From: Kushneria marisflavi
GTDB lineage: Bacteria; Pseudomonadota; Gammaproteobacteria; Pseudomonadales; Halomonadaceae
Direction of reading: 5' to 3'
NCBI RefSeq assembly: GCF_002157205.1
Contig: NZ_CP021358.1
Coordinates: forward strand, 2,294,001 to 2,358,000
DNA: 64,000 nucleotides
The notes beneath the pieces were generated by a model, which was not told the DNA's origin, made no database searches, and was given only the letters and a program-made list of their open reading frames with translations. Positions 8,681 through 19,263 of this stretch are shown here, piece after piece; position 1 is the stretch's first letter; each line of letters begins with the position of its first letter. Both the position numbers and the translations under genes were made by a program.

Positions 8681-10018
8681 ATGAGTCAAATGCAGTGGGA
8701 GCAGTTGCTGGCCCCCGTGCGTCTGGATGACAAGACCACCGAGCGCGAGCGCGAAATCGGGCGCAGTCCTTTCCACAAGGACTTTGATCGTATCGTCTTT
8801 TCAGGCTCCTTTCGCCGGCTGGGGCGCAAGACGCAGGTGCATCCGCTGACCGAAAACGATCATATCCACACCCGGTTGACCCACTCGCTGGAAGTCGGCT
8901 GTGTTGGGCGAAGTCTGGGAATGATCGTGGGCGAGCGCTTGAGTGACCGGCTGCCGGACTGGATTACGCCGGCCGATATGGGCGTCATCGTGCAGGCGGC
9001 CTGTTTGAGTCATGACATTGGCAACCCGCCCTTTGGTCACGCCGGCGAGTATGCCATTCGTGACTGGTTCAAGCGCGCCGAAGCCGACGGCACCGGTTTT
9101 CTCGAAGCGTTGACTCCGACCCAGCGGGCCGACCTTCTGACCTATGAAGGCAACGCTCAGGGGTTTCGGGTCGTCACCCAGATCGAATACAACCAGTTTC
9201 GTGGTGGCATGCGTCTGACTGCGCCGACACTCGGGGCGATGCTCAAGTATCCCTGGACGGTGGAGCGGGCGGGGCTTGCCGGCAAGTTCGGGGCCTATCA
9301 ATCGGAAAGGCACCAGCTTGAGCGTGTGGCCGGTCTGCTTGGACTCAAGCGAGTGAGTGATCACGCCTGGTGTCGCCATCCCTTTGCCTGGCTGGTCGAG
9401 GCGGCCGATGACATCTGCTATGCGCTGCTTGATCTCGAGGACGGTCTCGAAATGGGGATTCTGCGCTATGAGGAAGTCGCTGGCGTGTTGACCCATATTG
9501 CCGGCGGCGAGCCCGAGGACTACACCCGCATGTCGCGCGAGAATGTCTCCCAGCGTCGGCGGGTGGCGGCCCTGCGCGGGGCGGCCATGGAGCGGGCGGT
9601 CAATGAAGTGGCGGCGACCTTTGTGACCCACGAGCAGGCGCTGCTGGAAGGCAGCCTTGAGGATGATCTGCTGGATCTGTGCCATCCGGACCTGGGCTGG
9701 GGCGTGAGCGAGGCCAAGAAAATTGCCCGTGACCGCATCTTTCGCAATGCGCGCAAGGCCAAGCTTGAAATCGGCGCCTACACCACGCTGGGGATTCTGC
9801 TCGAAGCCTTTATCGGCGCGGCGCACGAACTGCATTTCACCGGGCAGTCCAGCTTCAAGCATCAGCGCGTGCTGGCACTGATCGGAGAAAATACGCCGCA
9901 GACTCAATGGCCGCTGTATGACAGCTATCGCCGTATGCTCGATTTCATCGGCGGCATGACGGACAACTTCGCGGTTGATCTCGCCCAGGAGATGGGCGGC
10001 AGGCTGCGCGGAGAGTAA
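8681..10018 (+). CDS. dgt: dGTP triphosphohydrolase (dGTPase), type 2
   Basis: Hydrolyses dGTP, and probably other dNTPs, to the nucleoside and triphosphate; a dNTP-pool control enzyme of the HD superfamily. In the 445 residues the HD metal ligands are visible: RLTHSLEV (His68) and SHDIGNPPFGH (His111, Asp112). The N terminus FSGSFRRLGRKTQVHPL is typical of the shorter, type 2 dGTPases. The ATG at 8681 follows a GAGGCGAG ribosome-binding site. It is 72 bases downstream of the oxaloacetate decarboxylase gene on the same strand, so co-transcription is possible. Confidence 0.93.
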   Translation: MSQMQWEQLLAPVRLDDKTTEREREIGRSPFHKDFDRIVFSGSFRRLGRKTQVHPLTENDHIHTRLTHSLEVGCVGRSLGMIVGERLSDRLPDWITPADMGVIVQAACLSHDIGNPPFGHAGEYAIRDWFKRAEADGTGFLEALTPTQRADLLTYEGNAQGFRVVTQIEYNQFRGGMRLTAPTLGAMLKYPWTVERAGLAGKFGAYQSERHQLERVAGLLGLKRVSDHAWCRHPFAWLVEAADDICYALLDLEDGLEMGILRYEEVAGVLTHIAGGEPEDYTRMSRENVSQRRRVAALRGAAMERAVNEVAATFVTHEQALLEGSLEDDLLDLCHPDLGWGVSEAKKIARDRIFRNARKAKLEIGAYTTLGILLEAFIGAAHELHFTGQSSFKHQRVLALIGENTPQTQWPLYDSYRRMLDFIGGMTDNFAVDLAQEMGGRLRGE

Positions 10019-10052
10019 CGCCAAAAAAGCAGGCGCAGGGCAGATCAGGACC

Positions 10053-10093
10053 AAAAAAACGCGGGGTGCGGCATGGCCGCACCCCGCGTCTTT
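10053..10093 (-). terminator. Terminator between dgt and the porin gene
   Basis: A 14-bp stem with an ATG loop (about 10059–10089) is flanked on the left by seven A residues. Read on the minus strand it ends in a T7 run, a strong terminator for the porin gene. In the dgt direction the tail is only CTTTCGTT. Confidence 0.88.
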
Positions 10094-10114
10094 CGTTGGA
10101 AATTCCGCGTTCTT

Positions 10115-11722
<1,608 letters not shown>

Positions 11723-11910
11723 TTATTGTCGTGATCCGGCTGCTCGAGGGATCGAAAGTCTTGTTATGGATGCGCCGGGCGCGGGATCGTAAAGGGAACT
11801 TACCGAGGAGAAGATAAGCTTTCACTCATACATTCGTCTCTATGACAAAAGGTTATCAATCCATTGTCCAATGTCGCTAACGTGCAGCGAAACGTACCTT
11901 TTGAGTTTGA

Positions 11911-11924
11911 CTTAAACGATTAAG
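11911..11924. promoter_or_regulatory. Candidate LacI-family operator of the alpha-glucoside locus
   Basis: CTTAAACGATTAAG is an imperfect dyad with a central CG, as favoured by LacI-family hinge helices. It lies 37 bases before the binding-protein start, in the divergent region shared with the porin gene. The cognate regulator would be the LacI protein encoded at 17978. There is only one copy and two mismatches inside the dyad. Confidence 0.4.
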
Positions 11925-11960
11925 ACAGCCGTTTGATGTTGCAGCCTCGGAGGCGTTGTC

Positions 11961-13232
11961 ATGAAATCCGGATTGATATGTGCAGGCTCTGTATTGATGG
12001 TCCTTGGCGGGATTTCACAGGCTCAGGCCGCTGATCTCACCATCTCGTGTGGCGCCGTGGGTGCCGAACTACAGCTTTGTCAGGCTGGTGTCGAACGCTG
12101 GGAAGCCAAAAGCGGTCATAGCGTCGAGGTGGTCTCCACGCCCAATTCGGCCACCGAACGGCTGTCGCTTTATCAGCAGATTCTCGGCTCGCACTCCGGC
12201 GATATCGACGTGTTCCAGATCGATGTGGTCTGGCCCGGCATGCTGGCGCCGCATCTGATTGATCTGAATAAGCATCTGCCCAAGGGGGCCACTGATGGCT
12301 TTTTCGAGGCCATCGTCGACAACAACACCGTCGATGGCCAGTTGGTGGCGATGCCCTGGTTTACCGATGCCGGCGTGCTTTATTACCGCAAGGATCTGCT
12401 CGAGAAATATGACCTTGAGGTGCCTGCCACCTGGGAGGCGCTGACCGAGGCGGCGCACACTGTACAGGCCGGCGAGCGCAAGGCCGGCCACAAGGATTTC
12501 TGGGGCTACGTGTTTCAGGGGCGCGCCTATGAAGGGCTGACCGTCAATGCACTGGAATGGATTGCCAGCTACCCCGATGGGGGCACCATCGTGGACGATG
12601 ATGGCACCATCACCGTCAACAACCCTCAGGCGGTCAGGGCACTGTCACAGGCGGCCGGCTGGATCGACGATATTTCGCCACACGGCGTACTCAATTACAC
12701 CGAAGAGGAGGCGCGCGGCGTCTTCCAGTCAGGCAATGCCCTGTTCATGCGCAACTGGCCCTATGCTTGGGATCTCGTGCAGTCGGAGCAGAGCAGCATC
12801 CGTGACAAGGTCGAGGTTGCCCCGCTTCCCGCCGGAGGCCCGGACGGAGAGAGCGCGGGCGTACTGGGCGGCTGGAACCTGGCGGTATCGCGTTACAGTG
12901 ATAACCCGGACATGGCCGCCGATCTGGTCGCCTTTCTGACCTCGTTTGATGAGCAAAAGCGCCGCGCCATTGACGGGGCCTATAACCCGACCCTGCCGGC
13001 GCTCTATCAGGATGATGAGGTGCTGGCCGCGGTGCCCTTTTTCGGCACGCTCTATGACACCTTTACCTCGGCAGTACCGCGTCCGGCGGCCGTCACCGGC
13101 GACAACTATCCGCGCGTCTCCAATGCCTTTTTCAACACCGTCCATGAAGTGCTTTCCGGTAATGTCGCTGCCGATCAGGGGCTTGAGCGTCTCCAGGGAG
13201 AGCTTGAGCGTATCAAGCGCCGTCGCTGGTAA
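11961..13232 (+). CDS. ABC transporter sugar-binding protein (trehalose/maltose ThuE-like)
   Basis: Periplasmic solute-binding protein, family 1, of 423 residues. The signal peptide is about residues 1–23 (cleavage after QAQA). The mature start ADLTISCGAVGAELQLC and the STPNSATERLSLYQQIL and DIDVFQIDVVWPG segments resemble, from memory, the ThuE/trehalose-maltose group rather than AglE, which is longer and begins differently. It starts with a good GGAGG site and leads a five-gene operon with two permeases, an ATPase and an alpha-glucosidase. Substrate by context: trehalose, maltose or another alpha-glucoside. Confidence 0.88.
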   Translation: MKSGLICAGSVLMVLGGISQAQAADLTISCGAVGAELQLCQAGVERWEAKSGHSVEVVSTPNSATERLSLYQQILGSHSGDIDVFQIDVVWPGMLAPHLIDLNKHLPKGATDGFFEAIVDNNTVDGQLVAMPWFTDAGVLYYRKDLLEKYDLEVPATWEALTEAAHTVQAGERKAGHKDFWGYVFQGRAYEGLTVNALEWIASYPDGGTIVDDDGTITVNNPQAVRALSQAAGWIDDISPHGVLNYTEEEARGVFQSGNALFMRNWPYAWDLVQSEQSSIRDKVEVAPLPAGGPDGESAGVLGGWNLAVSRYSDNPDMAADLVAFLTSFDEQKRRAIDGAYNPTLPALYQDDEVLAAVPFFGTLYDTFTSAVPRPAAVTGDNYPRVSNAFFNTVHEVLSGNVAADQGLERLQGELERIKRRRW

Positions 13233-13252
13233 AGGGGCCGGGGGATCACACC

Positions 13253-14251
13253 ATGACCGTACGAGAATCGCAGAGCGCGCTGTCTGACAATGCCCGTTAC
13301 GCCCGCGATGGCAGGGCGTCCGGATCGCTACGTCGCGAGCGCGGTACCCGGGTGCGGCGTCAGCGGGTGCGCGCGGCCTGGCTTTTTCTCACGCCCATGC
13401 TGATCGTGCTGGCCGCGGTCGCCGGCTGGCCGCTGTTTCGCACCTTCTGGTTCAGCCTGACCGATGCCAGTCTCTCAAGCCTTGAGGGTGCGCACTTTAT
13501 CGGGCTGGAGAACTATCTGGTCTTCGATAACGGCTGGTACGGCATTCTGGCCGATCCGCTATGGTGGCAGTCGGTCTGGAATACGCTCTACTTCACCCTG
13601 GTGTCGGTATCGCTCGAGGCGGTGCTGGGCGTGATCGTGGCGCTGGTGCTCAACGCTCATTTTCGCGGCCGCACGCTGGTGCGCGCTGCGATGCTGATTC
13701 CCTGGGCGATCCCCACCGTGGTATCGGCCAAGATCTGGGCATGGATGCTCAACGATCAGTTCGGGATCATCAATCACATGCTGCTGGGTATCGGAGTAAT
13801 TGACGCGCCGCTGTCCTGGACGGCAGACGCCAGTCTCTCCATGTGGGCCGTCATCATGGTCGATGTCTGGAAGGCCACACCTTTCGTGGCGCTTTTAGTG
13901 CTCGCAGCCCTTCAGATGTTGCCCAGCGACTGCTATGAAGCCGCGAAGGTCGACGGCATTCATCCGGTACGAGTGTTTTTCCGTGTCACGCTGCCTCTGA
14001 TCACGCCGGCACTGCTGGTAGCGGTGATCTTTCGGGCACTGGATGCGCTGCGCGTGTTCGATGTGATCTACGTGCTGACGTCCAATGCTGCCTCGACCAT
14101 GACCATGTCGATCTATGCCCGCCAGCAGCTGGTCGAGTTTCAGGACGTGGGGTATGGCAGTGCGGCGTCAACGCTTTTGTTCATGATTATCGCGCTGGTC
14201 ACGGTGGTCTATCTCTATCTGGGACGCCGCCAGCTGGGAGGAGAGTCATGA
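13253..14251 (+). CDS. Sugar ABC transporter permease (MalF/ThuF-like)
   Basis: Inner-membrane permease of 332 residues. After an Arg-rich cytoplasmic N terminus of about 40 residues come six transmembrane segments. The EAA loop that docks to the ATPase is YEAAKVDGIHPVRVFFRVTLP. It lies 20 bases after the binding-protein gene, and its stop codon overlaps the next start by four bases (ATGA). It should pair with the MalG-type permease encoded next. Confidence 0.92.
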   Translation: MTVRESQSALSDNARYARDGRASGSLRRERGTRVRRQRVRAAWLFLTPMLIVLAAVAGWPLFRTFWFSLTDASLSSLEGAHFIGLENYLVFDNGWYGILADPLWWQSVWNTLYFTLVSVSLEAVLGVIVALVLNAHFRGRTLVRAAMLIPWAIPTVVSAKIWAWMLNDQFGIINHMLLGIGVIDAPLSWTADASLSMWAVIMVDVWKATPFVALLVLAALQMLPSDCYEAAKVDGIHPVRVFFRVTLPLITPALLVAVIFRALDALRVFDVIYVLTSNAASTMTMSIYARQQLVEFQDVGYGSAASTLLFMIIALVTVVYLYLGRRQLGGES

Positions 14252-15090
14252 GGCTACGTATCCTTAAAGCCGTCGTGTTGAAAATCGGTTTCTGGATGCT
14301 GGTGGGCGTTTTGATGCTCTACGCCATTTTTCCCTTTTACTACGCGGTCATTACCTCGCTGAAACCTTCAAGCCAGCTGTTTGAAGTGAGCTACTGGGTC
14401 GACAGCCTCGATGTTTCCAACTATGTCGCGGTGCTCTCCCAGCCGGCCTTTCTGGCGGCCATCCGCAATTCGGTGATCGTGGCCGTCAGCGTTGTGATCA
14501 TCGCGTTGTTGCTGGGGCTGACCGCTGCCTGGGCGCTCGGACGGGTGCGCTTTCGCGGTCGTACCACGGTCATGATGCTGGTGCTGGGCGTGTCGATGTT
14601 CCCTCAGGTGGCGGTGCTTTCCGGACTTTTCGAGGTGATTCGCACGCTTGATCTCTACAACTCACCGGGCGGACTGATCCTGAGCTACACCATTTTTACC
14701 CTGCCGTTTACGGTATGGATTCTGACCACCTTCATGCGTCAGCTCCCCGATGAGCTTGAAGAAGCGGCCATTGTCGATGGTGCCTCGCCCTGGGTGACGC
14801 TGACGAAGGTGTTCATGCCGCTGTTGTGGCCGGCCATGGCCACCACCGGGCTTCTGGCCTTCATTGCGGCCTGGAACGAGTTTCTGTTTGCCCTGACTTT
14901 CACGCTGACCGACAGCCAGCGCACCGTGCCGGTGGCGATCGCGCTGATTTCCGGTGGCAGTCAGTACGAACTGCCCTGGGGGCCGATCATGGCGGCCTCG
15001 GTGATCGTCACCGTGCCACTGGTGATTCTGGTGGTGATCTTCCAGCGCCGTATTGTCTCCGGACTCACCGCCGGGGCCGTCAAGGGCTGA
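14248..15090 (+). CDS. Sugar ABC transporter permease (MalG/ThuG-like)
   Basis: Second permease of the importer, 280 residues with six predicted helices. The EAA loop reads EEAAIVDGASPWVTLTKVFMP. The four-base overlap with the upstream permease gene indicates coupled translation of the two subunits. A short spacer with a GGAGAG site leads to the ATPase gene. Confidence 0.92.
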   Translation: MRLRILKAVVLKIGFWMLVGVLMLYAIFPFYYAVITSLKPSSQLFEVSYWVDSLDVSNYVAVLSQPAFLAAIRNSVIVAVSVVIIALLLGLTAAWALGRVRFRGRTTVMMLVLGVSMFPQVAVLSGLFEVIRTLDLYNSPGGLILSYTIFTLPFTVWILTTFMRQLPDELEEAAIVDGASPWVTLTKVFMPLLWPAMATTGLLAFIAAWNEFLFALTFTLTDSQRTVPVAIALISGGSQYELPWGPIMAASVIVTVPLVILVVIFQRRIVSGLTAGAVKG

Positions 15091-15139
15091 TACCGAACCC
15101 TTCGCCGCGCCCGGGCGCGGCGATCTGCAGGAGAGACAC

Positions 15140-16261
15140 ATGGCTTCCGTGATGCTTGAGAAGGTCAATAAACGCTTTGGTTCGACCCGGGTGATCGAGG
15201 ATGTGTCGCTCGATATCGGTGATGGCGAATTCGTTGTCTTTGTCGGCCCCTCGGGCTGTGGCAAGTCGACCCTGCTGCGTCTGATCGCAGGCCTTGAATC
15301 AATTACTCATGGCGATCTCAATATCGATGGCCAGAGGGTCAATCACCTCACGCCACCGGAGCGTGGCATCGGCATGGTGTTTCAGTCCTACGCGCTTTAT
15401 CCGCACATGAGCGTGTATGACAATATCGCCTTCGGCCTGAAACTTGCGAAATCCGATCGGCAGACGGTGGATGAGCGGGTACGCCAGACTGCGAAGATCC
15501 TGCAGCTCGATGGCCTGCTGGACCGGTTGCCGAAGGCACTCTCCGGCGGTCAGCGCCAGCGTGTGGCAATCGGACGGGCCATGGCACGTGAACCGAAAAT
15601 TCTGCTGTTTGACGAGCCGCTGTCCAACCTGGACGCCGCACTGCGGGTGCAGACACGCAACGAGATTGCTCACCTGCACGAGCGCCTTGGCTCCACCATG
15701 ATCTATGTCACCCATGATCAGGTCGAGGCGATGACGCTGGCCGATCGCATCGTGGTGCTCAGGGCAGGGCACGTCGAACAGACCGGCTCGCCACGCGAGC
15801 TTTACGAGCAGCCTGCGTCGCGCTTTGTCGCCGGCTTTATCGGTTCACCCAAAATGAATTTCCTCTCCGTGGCGGCGCGCGCCGAGGGCGATGCAGGCTG
15901 TCGGATCAGCATTCCCGGGCTCGGAGAGCACGTGCTGCCACGTCAATTACCGGCCGGCGAGCGAGAAGCGTCCCTGACGCTGGGCGTGCGTCCGGAGCAT
16001 CTAGCCCCGGTAGCAGCGGAAGGTGAGGCCGGGTTTAAGATCCTCAACGTCGAGTATCTGGGCAGTGAGGCCTATCTTTATCTGGAAGCCCCGGAAGGCG
16101 AAGCGCTGGTATGTCGCACCGAGGCCCCGGCGCCCTTTGCACGCGGTGATCGCGTCACTCTGGATTTCGCCCCCCATCGCGCCCATCTTTTTGACCAGGA
16201 GGGCCGGGCGTTGCCGCCGGTCGACGCCAGTGAGACCAGGGTGTCGGCCACCATGTCCTGA
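15140..16261 (+). CDS. Sugar ABC transporter ATP-binding protein (MalK/UgpC type)
   Basis: Cytoplasmic ATPase of the importer, 373 residues: Walker A GPSGCGKS (36–43), signature LSGGQRQR (134–141), Walker B ILLFDEP (154–160), then an OB-fold regulatory (TOBE) domain from about 240. The ATG at 15140 follows CAGGAGAG; the longer in-frame start at 15053 overlaps the permease gene and lacks a site. The same subunit type can energise several sugar importers. Confidence 0.93.
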   Translation: MASVMLEKVNKRFGSTRVIEDVSLDIGDGEFVVFVGPSGCGKSTLLRLIAGLESITHGDLNIDGQRVNHLTPPERGIGMVFQSYALYPHMSVYDNIAFGLKLAKSDRQTVDERVRQTAKILQLDGLLDRLPKALSGGQRQRVAIGRAMAREPKILLFDEPLSNLDAALRVQTRNEIAHLHERLGSTMIYVTHDQVEAMTLADRIVVLRAGHVEQTGSPRELYEQPASRFVAGFIGSPKMNFLSVAARAEGDAGCRISIPGLGEHVLPRQLPAGEREASLTLGVRPEHLAPVAAEGEAGFKILNVEYLGSEAYLYLEAPEGEALVCRTEAPAPFARGDRVTLDFAPHRAHLFDQEGRALPPVDASETRVSATMS

Positions 16262-16287
16262 TTTTTCCCCACACGACGGACTCCCAT

Positions 16288-17919
16288 ATGACTCAACAGC
16301 ATTCCCGGCCACAGTGGTGGCATGACGCCGTGATCTATCAGATCTATCCGCGCAGCTTCATGGACGCCAGCGGCGACGGCATCGGCGATCTGAACGGCGT
16401 TATCCAGCGACTCGATTATCTGGCCAATCTGGGGGTCGATGCGCTCTGGCTGTCGCCCTTTTACCGCTCCCCCCAGGCGGATGCCGGTTATGACGTGGCC
16501 GATTATCGCGACGTCGATCCACTATTCGGCACGCTCGAGGATTTCGATTCGATGCTGTCGGGAGCCCACGAGCGGGCCATGAGAATCATCGTCGACATCG
16601 TGCCCAACCACACTTCCAGCGAGCACGTCTGGTTTCAGGAGGCGCTGGCTTCGCCTTCCGGCAGCCGGGCGCGGGCGCGCTACATTTTTCGCGAGGGTCG
16701 CGGTGATAACGGCGAGCAGCCGCCCAACAACTGGCAAAGTGTCTTTGGCGGCCCGGCCTGGACGCAGGTGCCGGGTGAGCGCGAATGGTATCTACACCTG
16801 TTTGATACGCGTCAGCCCGATCTTGACTGGCGCAATCCCGAAGTGCTCGAAGAGTTCGACAACGTGCTGCGGTTCTGGCTCGAGCGCGGGGTGGATGGCT
16901 TTCGCATCGATGTCGCTCACGGCATGATCAAGGCACCGGAACTGCCGGACTGGGAAGGCAGTCAGGAAATGATCGAGGGCGGCAACCGCGGCCCCATGTG
17001 GGATCAGGAAGAGGTGCACGAGATTTATCGTCGCTGGAATCGGGTGCTGAGCGAATTCGGCCGTGACCGGATGATGGTGGCCGAAGCCTGGGTACATCCA
17101 CCGGCGCGAACTGCGCGTTACGTGCGGTCTGACGAGATGCAGCAGGCGTTCAACTTTGACTATCTGCTGGCTCCCTGGGATGCTGAAAAACTCAGGGAAG
17201 TCATCGATATCTCGCTTGAAAGCTACGGTGCGGTCGGGGCTCCTACCACCTGGGTGATGTCCAACCATGACGGCGTGCGTCACGCCTCGCGGCTGGGGCT
17301 GTCGCACCCGGGGGCGCGGCCCAACGGTATCGATGCCGACGGCGAACAGCCTGACGAGGCGCTGGGGCTGCGTCGGGCACGCGCCCTGATCATGCTGACG
17401 CTGGCCCTTCCAGGCTCGGCCTATCTCTATCAGGGCGAGGAGCTGGGCCTTCCGGATCACACCACCATGCCGGCGCGCTATCGTCAGGACCCGACCTTTC
17501 ATCGCACCAACGGCGAGCAGCTCGGTCGCGACGGCTGCCGAGTGCCGCTTCCCTGGCGTGCCAATGCACCGGCCTTTGGCTTCAACACCACCGGCGAGTG
17601 CTGGCTGCCGCAGCCGGAAAGCTACGCCCGCTATGCTGCTGATCTTCAGCTGGAAGATGAGCACTCGACGCTCGAACTCTATCGCCGGCTGCTGGCCATG
17701 CGCCACGAATACGGGCTGGGCCATGGCGAACTGGTCTGGCAGGCGACGTCACGCCAGGACGTGCTGAGTCTGACCAATGGCGGCGTGACCCTGGTGCTGA
17801 ATCTGGGCGAGACACCGGTGGCGCTGCCCGAGGGGCAGGTGGCCCTGCAGAGCGTGACGGACGGCGTCGTCAACGGTCAGCTGGCCGGCAATGCGGCTGT
17901 CTGGATGACGACGCCTTGA
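16288..17919 (+). CDS. Alpha-glucosidase, glycoside hydrolase family 13
   Basis: Cytoplasmic GH13 enzyme of 543 residues without a signal peptide, probably hydrolysing the imported alpha-glucoside. The (beta/alpha)8 motifs are complete: VDIVPNHTS (102–110), GFRIDVAH with nucleophile Asp208, MVAEAW with acid/base Glu266, and SNHD with Asp328. From memory the sequence (DAGYDVADYRDVDPLFGTL, PPNNWQSVFGG, HLFDTRQPDL) looks closer to the actinobacterial-rich GH13_30 group than to the known Halomonas GH13_23 enzyme. It starts 26 bases after the ATPase gene and is part of the operon. Confidence 0.92.
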   Translation: MTQQHSRPQWWHDAVIYQIYPRSFMDASGDGIGDLNGVIQRLDYLANLGVDALWLSPFYRSPQADAGYDVADYRDVDPLFGTLEDFDSMLSGAHERAMRIIVDIVPNHTSSEHVWFQEALASPSGSRARARYIFREGRGDNGEQPPNNWQSVFGGPAWTQVPGEREWYLHLFDTRQPDLDWRNPEVLEEFDNVLRFWLERGVDGFRIDVAHGMIKAPELPDWEGSQEMIEGGNRGPMWDQEEVHEIYRRWNRVLSEFGRDRMMVAEAWVHPPARTARYVRSDEMQQAFNFDYLLAPWDAEKLREVIDISLESYGAVGAPTTWVMSNHDGVRHASRLGLSHPGARPNGIDADGEQPDEALGLRRARALIMLTLALPGSAYLYQGEELGLPDHTTMPARYRQDPTFHRTNGEQLGRDGCRVPLPWRANAPAFGFNTTGECWLPQPESYARYAADLQLEDEHSTLELYRRLLAMRHEYGLGHGELVWQATSRQDVLSLTNGGVTLVLNLGETPVALPEGQVALQSVTDGVVNGQLAGNAAVWMTTP

Positions 17920-17977
17920 TCATTTCAGCAGGACCGGATGGGCATGACTGGCGAGACGCTGCTCCTCGGGGCAGGGC

Positions 17978-19015
17978 ATGAGTCGACGTCGTCCCATGAC
18001 GCTCAAGGCGGTCGCAGCGCATCTGGGCGTGTCGACGGCCACGGTTTCCAACGCCTTTAATCGGCCTGATCAGCTCTCGTCAAAGCGTCGCGAGGAGATC
18101 CTGACGGCGGCCCGAATGCTGGGATATGACGGTCCAAGCCGTCAGGGCCAAACGCTGCGCACCGGGCGTACCTGCGTTATCGGTGTGATGCTCTCGGATG
18201 GTCTGGGTTACAGCCTTGGTGACAGCGTCGCCGGCGGCTTGCTGGCCGGCATTGCCGAGGTGCTTGATGGGCTGGGGTATCACATGCTGCTGCTGACCGA
18301 CGCGGCCAAAACGGATCGGCAGGGGGCTTCCTTCAATGGCGTCGCCGATGGCTATCTGGTTTATGGCTCAATCCCCGAGGCGGGGACGCTGGCGCTGCTG
18401 CGCCATCAGCATCAGCCGCTGGTGACCGTGGACATGCGTCTGCCGGGACTGGCCTCGGTCCGGATCGATCATCGTGCCGGGGCGCTGACCATCGCCCGTC
18501 ATGCACTGGCCGGCGGCGCGCGTCGCCCGGCCATTCTGGCCCTGCGCATGACGCTGGATGCACCGGGTGGGCGGCTGGCGCGTCGTTCGCAATGGTCCCA
18601 ACCCAATTCGGTGGCCATGGAGCGGCTGGCCGGATTTGATCAGGCGCTCGAGGAGGCCGGTCACGACCCGGATCAGGTGCCGCTGTGGAACGTTGCCGGT
18701 AATACCTTTGAGGCTGCCGCGCCGGTCATCGAAACGCTGCTGGACGAGTCCGGCCCGGATCTTTTGTTGTGCATGTCGGACCGACTGGCGCTCACGGCAT
18801 TGACGCTGGCCGAGCAGCGCGGAATCGCCGTACCCGAAACGTTACGACTGACCGGCTTTGATGGCATTGCCGAAGGTCAGCGCCGCCGACCCATGCTGAC
18901 CACGGTGTATCAGGACAGCCACGCCAAGGGGGTCAAGGCCGCGCGCATGGTGACCGGCGAATGCCGGGAACACGATGTGGCGCACCCCGTCTGGCTGATC
19001 TACGGCGACACCTGA
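17978..19015 (+). CDS. LacI-family transcriptional regulator of the alpha-glucoside operon
   Basis: 345 residues: N-terminal helix-turn-helix (LKAVAAHLGVSTATVSNAF, about 9–27), a hinge region and a periplasmic-binding-protein-like effector domain. It is 58 bases after the alpha-glucosidase and closes the operon, so it is the likely local repressor or activator. The effector pocket sequence does not tell me the sugar. An internal ATG at 17996 (MTLKAV) is an alternative start. The likely operator is the CG-centred dyad at 11911. Confidence 0.88.
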   Translation: MSRRRPMTLKAVAAHLGVSTATVSNAFNRPDQLSSKRREEILTAARMLGYDGPSRQGQTLRTGRTCVIGVMLSDGLGYSLGDSVAGGLLAGIAEVLDGLGYHMLLLTDAAKTDRQGASFNGVADGYLVYGSIPEAGTLALLRHQHQPLVTVDMRLPGLASVRIDHRAGALTIARHALAGGARRPAILALRMTLDAPGGRLARRSQWSQPNSVAMERLAGFDQALEEAGHDPDQVPLWNVAGNTFEAAAPVIETLLDESGPDLLLCMSDRLALTALTLAEQRGIAVPETLRLTGFDGIAEGQRRRPMLTTVYQDSHAKGVKAARMVTGECREHDVAHPVWLIYGDT

Positions 19016-19150
19016 CCTTCGTTGCTCCGAGCTCCCCGTGCCTGAAACTGTAACTCTCTGCCGGTACAGGGTTGTCTATTATCGGTACGCACTTCGCGTC
19101 TTCCCGGATAATCATGCCTTTCCAAAATTTCGCTTTCCGATAAGCTTTTT

Positions 19151-19168
19151 TTTGAACGATGGTTCAAA
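19151..19168. promoter_or_regulatory. TetR/BetI-type palindrome in the betT leader
   Basis: TTTGAACGATGGTTCAAA has perfect 7-bp arms around GATG. It lies about 95 bases before the transporter start. BetI, a TetR-family repressor, controls choline transport and oxidation in many proteobacteria, so a BetI-like repressor is the leading guess. No TetR gene is in the window. Confidence 0.5.
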
Positions 19169-19263
19169 CTGGGCTAATGTCGCTCTGAACCAACACCGAG
19201 AAGAGGCAGCATCAAACGTTTTCCGGGCTCTCTTCCAATTTCCAATATCAATCAGGAAGACAC

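Noticed and set aside
11961..16261. Naming the ABC genes aglEFGK
   Set aside because: The binding protein is shorter and begins like ThuE, so the agl names are not supported; substrate left open.
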